This document shows positions 19,755 to 31,598 of a DNA stretch of 64,000 nt, piece after piece. How positions within the stretch are numbered: position 1 is the stretch's first letter; every line of letters begins with the position of its first letter. This stretch comes from Amoebidium appalachense (Eukaryota > Ichthyosporea). The position numbers and the translations under genes were made by a program. The stretch is from assembly GCA_963693365.1 (NCBI GenBank), contig CAVNZM010000002.1, positions 558,001-622,000 on the forward strand, given 5' to 3'. The notes below the pieces were generated by a model, which was not told the origin of the DNA, searched no databases, and was given only the letters and a program-made list of their open reading frames with translations.

Positions 19755-20939
19755 ATGGCACATGCCTATAATCGTTTCAGAACCTCTTTCAAAGTTCCAT
19801 CTACACCCATCACACATGTGCGACCATTAAAACGTCCAGCAGATACACCTACCACAGATGCACAACCAGAAAAACATCGCCTTAGACTAAGCGCAACACC
19901 TATTTACAATACACTACCCATTCAGAATAACACCACACCACTCCGTAGAAACACAATAACAACCATGCCGAAACTTTCGGTTGATACAGTACTGGCAGAA
20001 CTTGCCCTCGTTAAGAAACAGCTAAATGAGCTGTTACCACTCAAGAACATGATAGAAAAACTCCAAACAGAAAATACCCAACTCAAGCTCACCATTGATT
20101 CACTCACAGCCCAGCTAAACATTAGTGGATCGCAAAACCCCAAAACTCATGAGCAAACATCTCGCGACGGAGACATTTCCACCCCAACACAAAACAACAC
20201 AGGACCGGAAGCACAGCTCCCGGCAGAGTTCCTAGAATATGCGAACTCTCGTAAAACACCCGAGCTCCGCCAAATTGCCAAGGAAACATATGCCAGCATT
20301 CTTGCAGGCAACGAGTACCGCCGCAACTCCCCTCCCAAACCGCCGGCTAAGGGGAACACCCAAGCAAACGGTAACATCAACATCCCACCCAAATACGAGA
20401 GGGTGTATTTCAAAGTCAAGCACGGCAGACGCCCACACAGGGCCATGTGGTCCATCTTCAAGGCTCTCGGCTTCCGGTGCTCTCGCATCCTTTGTCTGTC
20501 CTTCATTGGATACGATGTGCTGGAAGTAGCAGTACGGGGCGACTATAACCGTGCGTTCATCCGTGACGCGACAAAGGGGTGTGGAAGCTTCTTCACCCAC
20601 CTCCCAAGCTACGACCCATGCGCGCCGGAAAACATTCAGAAAGCAGACAAAGAACGTAAAGTGTCTGCTAAGAATGCGTGCGCCACACGTTGTCGTGTAC
20701 GCATCAGCAAGGCAAAAGAGTTCCTCGCAAAGTTGGAAAACGATGCTACGAGCGTGATAGACACGGACACGAATGAACCAATGTTTTCTGGTGAGAAACT
20801 GCTCGAGCGCAAACGCCGATGCGAGATGGAAATCGAGCTCTTCTGCGAACTGTTCGCGCTGGCGGAAGGTCGTGCATACGACCCCGTAAGCGACAAGTGG
20901 GAACCAACCCCACAGGTGTCGGACCAAACCGATGCCTAA
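19755..20939 (+). CDS. LINE ORF1 protein, copy 1
   Basis: 394 residues; by family role an RNA-binding chaperone that packages LINE RNA. Residues about 75-122 are a coiled coil (LALVKKQLNELLPLKNMIEKL...), likely for multimerisation. The C-terminal half is basic with paired Cys residues (CSRILCL; CATRC). No canonical zinc knuckle or RRM is clear. The stop TAA overlaps the ATG of ORF2 by 8 bases, suggesting reinitiation. Copy 2 has a 6-base insertion (two extra residues) and an Asn-to-Lys change. Confidence 0.88.
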   Translation: MAHAYNRFRTSFKVPSTPITHVRPLKRPADTPTTDAQPEKHRLRLSATPIYNTLPIQNNTTPLRRNTITTMPKLSVDTVLAELALVKKQLNELLPLKNMIEKLQTENTQLKLTIDSLTAQLNISGSQNPKTHEQTSRDGDISTPTQNNTGPEAQLPAEFLEYANSRKTPELRQIAKETYASILAGNEYRRNSPPKPPAKGNTQANGNINIPPKYERVYFKVKHGRRPHRAMWSIFKALGFRCSRILCLSFIGYDVLEVAVRGDYNRAFIRDATKGCGSFFTHLPSYDPCAPENIQKADKERKVSAKNACATRCRVRISKAKEFLAKLENDATSVIDTDTNEPMFSGEKLLERKRRCEMEIELFCELFALAEGRAYDPVSDKWEPTPQVSDQTDA

Positions 20940-23900
20940 TTTATCCTTCTTCTTCTGGAATGCTCGGACACTGGGCCCCCAAAAGGGCCTCCCCCCCGGG
21001 ACACTCGACGATAAAATCAGCTACATACAACAACAGACAAACAACCACACGTTTACAGTGATTTGCGAAACACAGTTTAAAAACCACCACAAATTCAACT
21101 CTACATTGGTCGACACATCCACACACCCCGGTTACGCGAAAAACCGAGGCATTATTGTACTTGCCGCACCACACGTGAGAGTGAAGTGCAAACCGGTAGC
21201 AAAAACGGAATTCTCGGTTTCTATAGAGTTTCTTTCTAATGTTTTTACTTTTGTATATTACCCACCATCTATGTCGGTTGTCGAATTGACTCACGAGTTG
21301 TCACAGTTACCAATGTCCACTGTTATTTTAGGTGATTTTAACACGCGACTCCACCACACAGACACACTGCAAGTGAGTGTCGGGTACCCATCTAAGCCCC
21401 CGGAGCGTGCTATCCCTTTAGCAAGGTATGTCCAAAGTCACACTTTGCGGTTCCCTCAAATATCCCATGCCCACAACACCGACTGGGGAGTGGCCTTTTG
21501 GCCATCAACCATGTCAAAACTCTCTCTCCCTCCTAACCTCTCTAGGTCATCTGACCACTCTCCTATCCTTTTCCTACCTAAGATCTCCCTTGATCTGCTC
21601 CCCCCTCCCCCTCCCACCTTTCGCCTCCGTCTATCCCAGCTTAAGTCACAGTGGGGTAGAGTTGATGTATGTGTATGCTATGCTACGAAACACCCTATAT
21701 ATATGCGCCTATTAGAATCTGCACAAGCCAGGCCAGATTCACATCTCGTACTAGATACATGCACTAACTTTATTGTTGATGATTTGATAGATCTCGGTGA
21801 TTATGCTGGCGGTGGTAGGAAGGAATATCCCGATGCTCTCTTGTTACCAAACACCACTCCCGCTAGACTAGGTGAACCCCTGTCTCAAAAGGAAAGCTTG
21901 CGCCGGCTTGCTAGTATGAATCGATTTGGCCCCCCTGCTCGTATTATTGGTGATACCACTGGAGACCCCCTCATAGACTCTGATAAGTATTTCTCGGAAC
22001 TGTTTAAAGATAGGACCCCCGCTCAGAAACCTATTGTGTGGCCTGTAGACCCATCTATCCCCATAGAATCGATCCTCCCCTTTTTCAGTCCCGATGCCAT
22101 ATGGTCTGTGATATCTAGTTATAGCTCTAGTAAGTCTTGTGGACCTGATGGACTCCCTGCTGGGTTTCTTAAAATCCTTGTTCCCTCCTACCCACAAAAG
22201 GAAAGTGATCGTGCTATTAAACCTGATCTTACTATCATGTTAAGCTCTCTCTTTTCTTGGTGTGTTAAATGTGGGCATGTCCCGTCATCTTGGTTAGATA
22301 CCTTAGTGATCCCCATAGTTAAGAAGGACTCTGAGGGCCCCATATCATCCTTTCGCCCCATTACACTAACCCAGGTTGTTCGTAGATTCTTTGAAGCTTG
22401 CTTACTTAGGTTATTTGCACATCACCCTAGGTTTCAATCTATTCTTCACATACACCCATGCCAATCCGCGTTTCGTAAAAACAATTCATGTTATGTTCAA
22501 ATAATGGCACTGCACGATTCTATGCAAGTTGGTGCACAATATGTTGGCTTTATTGATTGGAAAACTGCTTACGATTCTGTCTCCCCTGGTCTCCTATGGG
22601 AAAAGCTAAGCCTTGCTGCACGGGGTGTACCACACTGCATTGGTGTTCTGTTAGAAGCACTCTTGTCTCAAACCTATGGTAGAGCTGTGGTTAATGGGCA
22701 TCTTTCATATGGTTTTGCTCGTACTAGAGGTCTCTTGCAGGGTTCATTGCTTAGCCCCTTTTTGTTTAACCTATTTATAGATGATTTGGCTGTCAAGATT
22801 TACGCCGAAAACGATGACCCTATTAATAACTTTCCGCCTGCACTTCTCTATGCTGATGATCTGTCCCTCCTTGCCCGTACCCCTAGACGCCTGCAAAGAT
22901 TGTTCGATGTAGTGTCAGAGTGGTGCAAGGCAAACCTTATGATCCTTAACATAGACAAATGTGGTGTTCTTGTACCTGATATAGCTAACAATTTACACAC
23001 ATTTACATTATCATCTAAACCTGTACCTATAGTTCCAGAATACAAATATCTTGGTGTTCCGGTTGATTCTGTTGGTGTTATGTTTCCCCATATGGTCGAA
23101 AAGAGGGTAGAGTTGGCTCGTAAGCGGTTAGCTTTCTTCTCGGCTAATATTTTTAAAGACACACCCCTCCATCCTTCTATTAGACTTACATTTATTCGCA
23201 CTTTTGTCTTCCCGGCATGTGAATATGGTTTACCCCTTCTCGCCGCTTGGATCAAGAAAGAGAGAACTAGAGCGCTTAAACCCTTGGCAAATTTCCTTGA
23301 AGCAGAAGTTGCCTCCTTTCTATCTAACAACTGTTGTAAACCTGGGCCTGTAACGCTCTCGATATATGGTCTGGTCCCAATAGCTGCTAGAGTATCCTAT
23401 CTCGCGCTGAAATTCAATAAGCACATAAGCCGCTTAAAGAAGTATTTGCCCTCCCACCCTCTCTTCTCTATCCGACCTGTCCCCTCCTCACCTCTCCCCT
23501 CTTTCCTCCCCTCTCTCTCCCCTTCTCCCCTGGGCACAAATACAAATAAACCCCGCAATAGTGTGTGTGTGACTTTGGACTGCCACTTACTTATTAAACA
23601 TGTACACAATCACAAGATAATCACGCAATATAACAAATGGAAAAAGATACCACACGACACTAGACCCGATGAAAGCATACACCTTGAAAAACTAAGCCTT
23701 ATGTCTCGTTTTATATATACTGACCGCCTCAACCATATTGCCAAATATGGCACTCGCAAGTGTATAACACCTAAATACATATTACCTTCCTGTAGAACTG
23801 GTCTTTCTCTAGCTGATGGTATTATTGATCAATTACCACGCTTTTACTGTACACGTGCTATACAGTGGAGATCTAATAAGTATAAGGTGGCATCATTTGC

Positions 23901-24132
23901 ATGCCCAAACAACACACACACACACCAGTTTAACCGGTCATGTATCGCCAAATGTAGTTTGATAGACCACATAATACCGCAACACACACACGTCACATTC
24001 ACAACAGACACCCAGAAAGATAGCCTACCTGTAAATTACAACATCCTTGATTTTATACTAAACACGCGTAACTACGACCTGTTTATTAGATGTATTGATT
24101 GGCTTGAGAAACACATCACTACAAAATTATAG
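20932..24132 (+). CDS. LINE ORF2: APE endonuclease and reverse transcriptase
   Basis: 1,066 residues. The N-terminal endonuclease of the AP type shows SFFFWNARTLG, ICETQFKN (catalytic Glu), VILGDFNTRL near residue 133 and SSDHSPILF near 207; it nicks the target. RT spans about 400-700: SFRPITL near 473, FIDWKTAYDSV, LLQGSLLSPFLFNLFIDD and catalytic LLYADDLSLL near 640. The C-terminal region (760-1066) has scattered Cys/His (for example CPNNTHTHQFNRSC) that might bind zinc. No RNase H is seen. ATG 20932 is chosen because it overlaps the ORF1 stop. I do not assign a LINE clade. Confidence 0.93.
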   Translation: MPNLSFFFWNARTLGPQKGLPPGTLDDKISYIQQQTNNHTFTVICETQFKNHHKFNSTLVDTSTHPGYAKNRGIIVLAAPHVRVKCKPVAKTEFSVSIEFLSNVFTFVYYPPSMSVVELTHELSQLPMSTVILGDFNTRLHHTDTLQVSVGYPSKPPERAIPLARYVQSHTLRFPQISHAHNTDWGVAFWPSTMSKLSLPPNLSRSSDHSPILFLPKISLDLLPPPPPTFRLRLSQLKSQWGRVDVCVCYATKHPIYMRLLESAQARPDSHLVLDTCTNFIVDDLIDLGDYAGGGRKEYPDALLLPNTTPARLGEPLSQKESLRRLASMNRFGPPARIIGDTTGDPLIDSDKYFSELFKDRTPAQKPIVWPVDPSIPIESILPFFSPDAIWSVISSYSSSKSCGPDGLPAGFLKILVPSYPQKESDRAIKPDLTIMLSSLFSWCVKCGHVPSSWLDTLVIPIVKKDSEGPISSFRPITLTQVVRRFFEACLLRLFAHHPRFQSILHIHPCQSAFRKNNSCYVQIMALHDSMQVGAQYVGFIDWKTAYDSVSPGLLWEKLSLAARGVPHCIGVLLEALLSQTYGRAVVNGHLSYGFARTRGLLQGSLLSPFLFNLFIDDLAVKIYAENDDPINNFPPALLYADDLSLLARTPRRLQRLFDVVSEWCKANLMILNIDKCGVLVPDIANNLHTFTLSSKPVPIVPEYKYLGVPVDSVGVMFPHMVEKRVELARKRLAFFSANIFKDTPLHPSIRLTFIRTFVFPACEYGLPLLAAWIKKERTRALKPLANFLEAEVASFLSNNCCKPGPVTLSIYGLVPIAARVSYLALKFNKHISRLKKYLPSHPLFSIRPVPSSPLPSFLPSLSPSPLGTNTNKPRNSVCVTLDCHLLIKHVHNHKIITQYNKWKKIPHDTRPDESIHLEKLSLMSRFIYTDRLNHIAKYGTRKCITPKYILPSCRTGLSLADGIIDQLPRFYCTRAIQWRSNKYKVASFACPNNTHTHQFNRSCIAKCSLIDHIIPQHTHVTFTTDTQKDSLPVNYNILDFILNTRNYDLFIRCIDWLEKHITTKL

Positions 24133-24134
24133 CG

Positions 24135-24199
<65 letters not shown>

Positions 24200-24231
24200 C
24201 CAGCTGATACCGAGTGTCCCGAGGGGAGCCC

Positions 24232-24268
<37 letters not shown>

Positions 24269-24465
24269 GGGGAACCCCAACTAATTGATTTCTCCTTGTA
24301 GTCTTTATGGTGTCTCGTAGAGAAAGTAAACCCTGATATATAGTCACCACCCGACATCTATGTACGTGATCATGATATACCGCTGAGGGGATATTCCGAG
24401 CAAACCCCCCCCCCCCCCATACCTGAGACTGGTTCTCTTTGCCTCGAGTAAACAGCGTAAACCCC
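24133..24465 (+). other. LINE copy 1 3' untranslated region
   Basis: (CA)n directly after the ORF2 stop, then CCGAGGGGAGCCCC, an A-tract of about 30, a unique stretch, a C-run near 24407-24418, and the terminus. All of it is shared with copy 2, so it belongs to the element even though the A-tract looks like a tail. Confidence 0.88.
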
Positions 24466-24476
24466 ATCCCGTATCC
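24466..24476. repeat. LINE copy 1 target-site duplication, right
   Basis: ATCCCGTATCC, matching 19521-19531. The next bases CTTAA complete the DNA transposon end and its TTAA target. Confidence 0.9.
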
Positions 24477-24481
24477 CTTAA

Positions 24482-24650
24482 TGATACGTCGCATGTACCC
24501 ATGTACGGGCGGCAAAGTGCGCACCGTGACGTCACCGGCGACACCGGCACCGGTGCAGTCAACCGGGCGGCTACATTCCTTTGCGCGAGCGGGCAAGCAC
24601 GCAAGCTCTGACGGCAAGAACTGGTAGATACGCAAATGCACACTAACATG

Positions 24651-24705
<55 letters not shown>

Positions 24706-25634
24706 CTTCATCTTTATCCACTTCCCTTTTCCTTGTGGTTTTTTCTGTGGTGCACAGTGGAATTTCCCCGGCACCGGTCCGTGCACCACCATGCATTCAA
24801 AACTCCCGGGACAACCAATCATCGTGCTACAGAAACTGAGCCGGGTGGTTCGCGGTTAGCCAATCAGCATGCAGCTACCGGCACACATAGTGATACACGG
24901 TGTTTGTGTATTGCGCGGGCAAATGGTTGATTGGTTATTCTGAATGCGCGTCATTAGACTGCTAGCCTAATTAGGTAAAAAAGCATGCTATCAACTGCCT
25001 GAGAACTTCAGAACGGCAAGTGTTGATAGCAGCAACACTCAAAAAGAAATATTAGTTATAAATACGTTGAGTATTTTTTTTGTCCCCAGTTACGATGTAT
25101 AATGGCACTAGCTAAATAGATTGTGAGCAGAAGACATTGACAATTATTTACATTTCCAGATGAAATAATCAGCGTGATGCGCGCAGTTATTTATCCAGGG
25201 ACACATCAATTGCAATTGGATAACAATCACACTTGCTAAAGAGTGGTGCCGGTAGTTGCCGGCTGCTCCAAAGTAGCGAACGGCCGTTGGGCGCGAAATG
25301 AAACTCGGTGACGTTCTACGCCGGGTCTCTGTTTTTCGCTCACTCAGTCTCAGCACGCGATCAAGTTTCGGCTGAATTCCAGGGGGGGAAAAAGGGACAC
25401 CAAAAGAGTTGAAGAAGTGTTGTGCTGTAGCGAAATAAAGATAGCAGGGAGATGACACCGCTAGTTGTATTCTTTTGATCTGAGGCATAGAACATTAGGA
25501 AGACTGTAAAAGCTTTGGAAGAGCCGGCATTCGAACCCCAAAACGAATTCTTTTCTTCTGGACTTTGCATCATTAGAAAGCGTCGTGCAGACGCATAAAC
25601 CACAGTGGAAATAATTTCCTATAGGAAGTGAACC
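24482..25634 (+). promoter_or_regulatory. 5' flank of the HCF-like gene
   Basis: No coding sequence is recognised. Contains a palindromic CRE-type site TGACGTCA (24527-24534), an (AT)n tract of about 50 bp (24652-24701), and repeated CCAATC/ATTGG-like boxes near 24,815, 24,860 and 24,930. The DNA transposon ends at the left edge. Promoter function is inferred from position. Confidence 0.45.
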
Positions 25635-26674
25635 ATGGCGGTGGTCAAGTGGCGGCTGCTCTCCATGGCAGACAAAGCAGATGTGCCTCTTGCCCGGCAC
25701 GGACACAAGGCTGTGTCGGTGGGCAAAAACGTGGTCGTTTTTGGTGGAGGGAGAGACAGTCTGTATGATGATGTGGGCGTCTTCGACACAGGTGAGTGCA
25801 TAATCTGTCTGGGTTGGGCCTGGGTGGATGATGGCATCGACTTGGTCTGTTTGGCATGGAAAGGTACTTCTACCGAATGGTGGATGCGATCTTCACTATT
25901 ATGTGATTCGGCCCAGAAAAGCATACGCAAGGGCATTAATGGTACTGTGCCCGCATACGGACACTAGGAGGACTAAGACAGGTTGCACGTACACGGTTGT
26001 CACTGTGTATTTGGCTTGCATGTACGCAGATGTACAGACGTGCATGTGTGTGTCTCCACATTAGAGATTTGGCACTTAAACGTACTGGATAGATGCTACT
26101 AAACACTGGGTCAGTCGTATACTCAACTGCAACACACACACACCACTTTCCAACTATGAGGTTTGCACCATGCCCAAACACACTACCCACTATATATATG
26201 CTCGTAGCATGTGCTCATGTTTCTCTTGCAGAGAGCCTCGAGTGGCACCGGCCCGGTGTTCTGGGGCCCGGCCCAGGTGCCTGTGCAGCGCACTGCATGG
26301 CTTCGGATGGAATTCGCCATGTTTACGTCTATGGCGGGTTGGTGGAGGCAGGCCACTACGGCAGCACGGTAGGTGCCCCCTGTTGATGCTCGTTGACGGC
26401 AATCAATTTCGTTCGGCACGGACCGTCAGCGCAAATATCATGGTGTGTACTAAGGGGGGGGGAAAACCTCCTACTCTCAATGTGCCCGAGACGTATGCGG
26501 GAAAGGCTGCCGGCAGATGCATGCGTTTTACCGTATCTTAGCTTCTTGATACGTGTAGATCTGACAACCACCACTCAGCACATCACCTATCCAGCCCTTA
26601 CTAACCAAGCCAACCCCCCCCCCCCCCCCCCTCCCCCCAACCCCCCCGCTCCCCCCCTTCCCCATCTTCCTCCC

Positions 26675-26718
<44 letters not shown>

Positions 26719-27773
26719 ACACACACACACATAACAACAAACAAACAAACAAACAAAAAACAACAAAACAAAAAAAAAAAAAAAAAAAAACTTGAAACAA
26801 CGATAGCTCTACCGCTTAGACACGCGGCTGTGGGAGTGGCAGCAGCTTACGACTACTGGCACCTCCCCGGGGCCACGTCTTGGCAGTGCCATGGTGGTGG
26901 AGGGGGGTCCTTGCACGTGTTTGGGGGGGTCACAACACGCAACCATAGGCCGGCCTACACAAACGACCTACATTGTCTGGACCTGAACACTATGGTGCGC
27001 TGTGTTCTACCCTGTGGCTGTTGCTATTGGCTGTGTGGGTGCTCTTGTGGGTCTTGGTTTGCTGTGCTCTTGATGTATTTTTTCCTTTTCCAACATTTTC
27101 CCACCAATTCTTCTCTTGCTTTCGCCCCTTATTCCTTTTCACGTGGTTTTCTGTTAGATGGCGTCAAAAATGGATGGATCTTGCCTGAGACCTCTTCCCC
27201 TCATCCTCCAGTGCCCGTCCCCAGAAAGGGAAAACAATTCATATAATATTAGTGCTGACCCCCCCCCCCCCCCCTTTTCCAGAATTGGTGCAGAATCGAG
27301 GGCCAGGGCAGTGCCCCCAGTCCCCGGGAGTCCCACACGGTTGTTGCCTGCAGGAGCACACTTGTGGTCTATGGCGGCATGAATGGCACGGTATTGAACC
27401 CCCCCTCCAGCTCGAAATTTGGCAATGCAATGGATGAGGCAAAGGTTTTAGGCTATGCAGAGAGGAAGCGGTTTATGTTGGAAAGGAAAACGAGGAGCAA
27501 ATCTGTATGTGCTAATAATAGGTGGTAGATGAGAAGAAATCTCTTAAACTTAATATCCTTATTCTGTCCGCGGAAGATCGGGGAGACGGAGAGAGGGGGG
27601 GGGGGGGGGAGGGGGGGGGGGAGGGGGTGTTACAACTTGATCAGCTTGCAAAGAACAAAGGCGAAGAAACAGGAGTTTGTAGAGACCACAGCAAGAGATT
27701 TCTCGCTATTTTACAGGCAAGGCCTAACAACATCTAGCTTCTTTTTCTTATTCGAAGTACTTTGGGTCAAAAA

Positions 27774-27804
<31 letters not shown>

Positions 27805-28168
27805 GAAAAAGGAACTGACGAAAAGAGAAGAATCGTGGCAATACCTATCCCCCCCCCCCCCCTCCTCCCCCCTCCCCCCCCCGGGTACCTTCCTTTCCCT
27901 CACAACCTCAACCTCACCCCCCCACCCCCCCCACAGCGGCTCAGTGATGTGCACGTGTTTGATCTCAGCACCCACACGTGGCACCAACCCCCTCCTCACG
28001 GGCACACCCCCACCCCCCCGGTCCCTCCACACGTCATCCCTCGTGGGCCACCGCATGTACGTGTTTGGTGGCTGGGTCCCGGCCACTGAAAACACGTGGG
28101 AGTGCACAAACACACTCGCTTATCTCGATCTGGGTAAGTGTGACTATGCCTTCCCCTTCCCCCTTTTC

Positions 28169-28214
<46 letters not shown>

Positions 28215-28366
28215 GTCTGGCATCTCCTTTACCGATCAGGCTTTCTTCGATTTCATCTCCTCTAACCATATAAGTTTGTACTGGTTATCCGAGTGTTAGT
28301 TATTGGGCAAATAATCCACACGGGTGCCTTTCAAAATTCGAGCTTCATTTTCCACAGGATTCTTAC

Positions 28367-28401
<35 letters not shown>

Positions 28402-28417
28402 TTTCCCCCCCCTCCCT

Positions 28418-28455
<38 letters not shown>

Positions 28456-29617
28456 AACAGACACGTACAGCTGGCACAGTTTCACGTTCCGACCGCACGA
28501 CCAAGGGGTGCCCAAGGCCAGGGCAGGGCACTGTGCTGCGGCAGTGGACGGGAGGCTCTACGTGTGGAGTGGAAGGGCCGGCAGCCATGCAAATAGCATC
28601 CCTACGTGCTGCAGGGATATGTGGGTGCTGGAGACAGGTACGCCCTTATATGGAAGGTGGTGTGCTTGCTAGATATGGGAAGTGGTGGGGTTGCTGGATA
28701 TGGAGGTTGGCTTTGTACTATAGTATGTGTGGAGGGTTCAGTGGGGCCTCGTACGAAGAGATGTGTAGGTGCTAAATAGAGTGGAGATACCAAATATGGA
28801 AGGCGGAGCAGCTGCCAACTATAGAAGGGGTTGCAAAATATGGAACATGGCGCAGGTGCCAAATATGGAAAGAAGTGCAGTTGTCAGATATGGAAAGAGG
28901 TGCAGTTGCCAAATATGGAAGGGGGGGTCTTGTCGTCATGTTGAAGATTGTCTGCGCAAAGGAAGCCAGGCAAGGGGGGCATCAGAAACATATTTCCCTA
29001 TAACATTTTTTGTTAGTTGGGTACTGCATCGTATACCAAAATACATTTTCCCGCCAGTCGTGACAGGCACAACTACAGTTTCGATGCACTAATAACCCCC
29101 CCTCCCCCCTCCTCCGCCCCTTCCCCCTCCATATACACACACACAGGGGCACCCCGTCAGAGCGTTCGAGTGCGCGGGGCCCACTGCACGGCACTGAGTC
29201 TAGGGGGCCAGTGGGACACAGTCAGGGGGGCCGATGCGTATCGGGTGCAGTGTATGGTGGTGGAGGGGACACAGCCACACACATACGGCACACCGAGGGA
29301 GGAGGAGGCGGGGGATGAACCCGTGCCTGGAATATGGTACGTGTGTGTGTGTGTGAGTATGTGTGTGTGTGTGCGTGTGTGTTTGTGTGTGTGTGTTTAA
29401 GTGTGCATGTGTGAGAGCAAGGACTGTTTGAAAAAAGAAAAAGGCTGTGCAGATCGTGTTGCTGATTCATCATTGGTCGATTGGTGGTCCAATGTAGGCG
29501 GTGTGTATGCAAATTATATTTGCCTACCCCCCCCCCCCCCCCTCCCCCCCCTCCCACTTTCTCTTTTTCAGTAAATAGTCATGGGATATCTGGTGGTGGG
29601 AACAGGATGCGTACCGT

Positions 29618-29691
<74 letters not shown>

Positions 29692-29732
29692 GGGGGGAGA
29701 TCGGGGAGGGGGCAGGGGGAGGGTTGAGAGAG

Positions 29733-29790
<58 letters not shown>

Positions 29791-30434
29791 GGGGCAATAC
29801 TGATGTGTGTACGTGGGCAGGTATGAGGTTGGGTATGTGCAGAGGACAGCCATCGAGTTCAGCCACTTCCACATGCTGGCTGCAGCTATGAGCCCGGCAA
29901 GCAGTGCGGGCGGCCAGGTGTGTGGGTGTGTGTGTGCGTAGGTGTGTGTATGTGTGTATGTGTCTGTGTGATTGTGTGTTCTGCCCTATCCTGGTTCTTT
30001 CCAGCCCATTCACTCCTTCCCTCTGTACTTCCTTTTCCTGGACCGTTTCGGGTGGAGGGGGAGGGGGGGGGGGGGGGAGGGGGGGGTTAGGTGTATGGGA
30101 AAGAGAAAAAAGCCAAGGATTGGGAGTTACAGAGGACGAAGGAACAAATCAGGAAGGGAGAGAATATGTGGAGTGAGAGGGAGAGTCGGTGGCTTGTGCA
30201 AGTGCCTTTCTCTCACATCCCAGAGACCCCTCCCCCCCCCCCCCCCCCCCCCCCCCCCTCCCCCAATCTCCGTCCCTCTCCACCCCCCCCCCCCCCCCCC
30301 CCCCCCCCCGTCTACCACTTATCAATGCCCAACCCGTGCAGGACACACATTCACACGAGGAGCGCAGCCCGGACATGCACGAAGACATGCACAGTGACAC
30401 AGACAGCAGGCGGTCATCCGTGGAGGTGGCTAGG

Positions 30435-30474
<40 letters not shown>

Positions 30475-31547
30475 TTACCTCTGCCTGGAGAAATGGCCGA
30501 CACTACACCTACTGTGCGAAGCATCCTTTTTACTTCATGGGTCACTCCAAGTGTTTATCTCCGTCTAGTCATGCATCCCGTTTTCTCATCGTCCACCCGC
30601 TCTCCTTCCCTGTCAAGTGATCGGTCCACACGATTTTATTCCCCCCATCTCATTTGTCCATTAGTTCTTTATCGTACTTCTCTCACGCTCTCACTAGGCC
30701 TCTATTCTACTTCTTTATCCCTTTCTCATTGATCCACTCATTCTATTTTCCCCCTTTCTTATTGGCTGACTCATTCTTTATCCCTTTCTCATTGGTCCAT
30801 TCCCACCCTTTATCCCCCCACTGATTGGCTTTTCCACAGCGACACGCTTCAACCCTCCACCTGCTATTCTGTCCGTGTGGCCCCAGTCAATGGCTGTGGG
30901 GAGGGACCTTGGGGTCCCCCAACAGTTTTCACCACCCGCCCATGCTGTAAGTGCCCCCCCCCCCCCCCCTCCCCCCTGTGGCCCCACCTTCCCCACTACC
31001 AAGGATATTACCCTTTTTGAATAGCTACAAGATTGTATCATTTCCAAGGAGAAGGCCCGTACGGTAAGGGGTGCCGGAGGGAAGGGGGAGGGGGAGGGAG
31101 GGGTATAGTCAGGAAATTGGTTTGTCTAAGGAGAGCGGGCAGGTGCAAAACATCCACCCACTAACCCCAATTGACCCCAGCCGCTCCTTCTGTGCCTGGG
31201 CCCTTTGGGTTCCAAATTACGCGCGATGCCATCAACTTTGAATGGACACCCCCGGCTGAGGTATAAGACACCCCCCTCCCCCGTCCCCCAAAAAAAAAGA
31301 AGAAAAAAAAAAGAAAGAAAGAAAGAAAGAAAGAGAAGACAGTAACTCACATGCTCAACTGCCCATGTAGAAAACACAAGGTAGCGGCGGTGCTTGGTAC
31401 TCGGTGACTTTTGTGCTTTGCATTATCCCCAGGATTCGAGCCGGGTGGGGAGGGGGGTTAGACCTCAATGTTTAGTGGCCAACTAAGATAAGTTAGTGTT
31501 AGGTGCTTACCTTCTGGGGGGGGGAGGGGGCGGGGCGGGCGGGCAGG

Positions 31548-31598
<51 letters not shown>

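Larger units (their letters stand above)
19532..24465 (+). mobile_element. Non-LTR retrotransposon (LINE), copy 1, full length
   Basis: 4,934 bp bounded by an 11-bp target duplication. Layout: 18-bp tandem repeats, a short leader, ORF1, overlapping ORF2 with endonuclease and RT, then a 333-bp 3' region with (CA)n, (A)n and (C)n tracts, ending in GCGTAAACCCC. Both ORFs are intact. It is nearly identical to the copy at 55757-60632, so both are recent and the family was active lately. The duplication shows that the element ends about 195 bp beyond the A-tract. Confidence 0.93.
16163..24477. mobile_element. Kolobok-like DNA transposon carrying a nuclease gene
   Basis: Left end: TTAA (16159-16162) then GGGATACGGGATCG. 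Right end: the reverse complement CGATCCCGTATCCC followed by TTAA (24478-24481), with the LINE inserted inside this terminus. A subterminal CTTTCTGGCGCCGC also recurs inverted (16190-16203; about 19479-19492). Without the LINE the element is about 3.37 kb. TTAA targets, a GGG terminus and a THAP-domain transposase fit Kolobok (piggyBac shares TTAA but not THAP). It contains a THAP-transposase remnant (+) and an EXO1-like nuclease (-) facing it. Confidence 0.72.

Noticed and set aside
24238-24267. A-tract as the LINE poly-A tail and element end
   Set aside because: The target duplications lie about 195 bp further on and both copies share that sequence.
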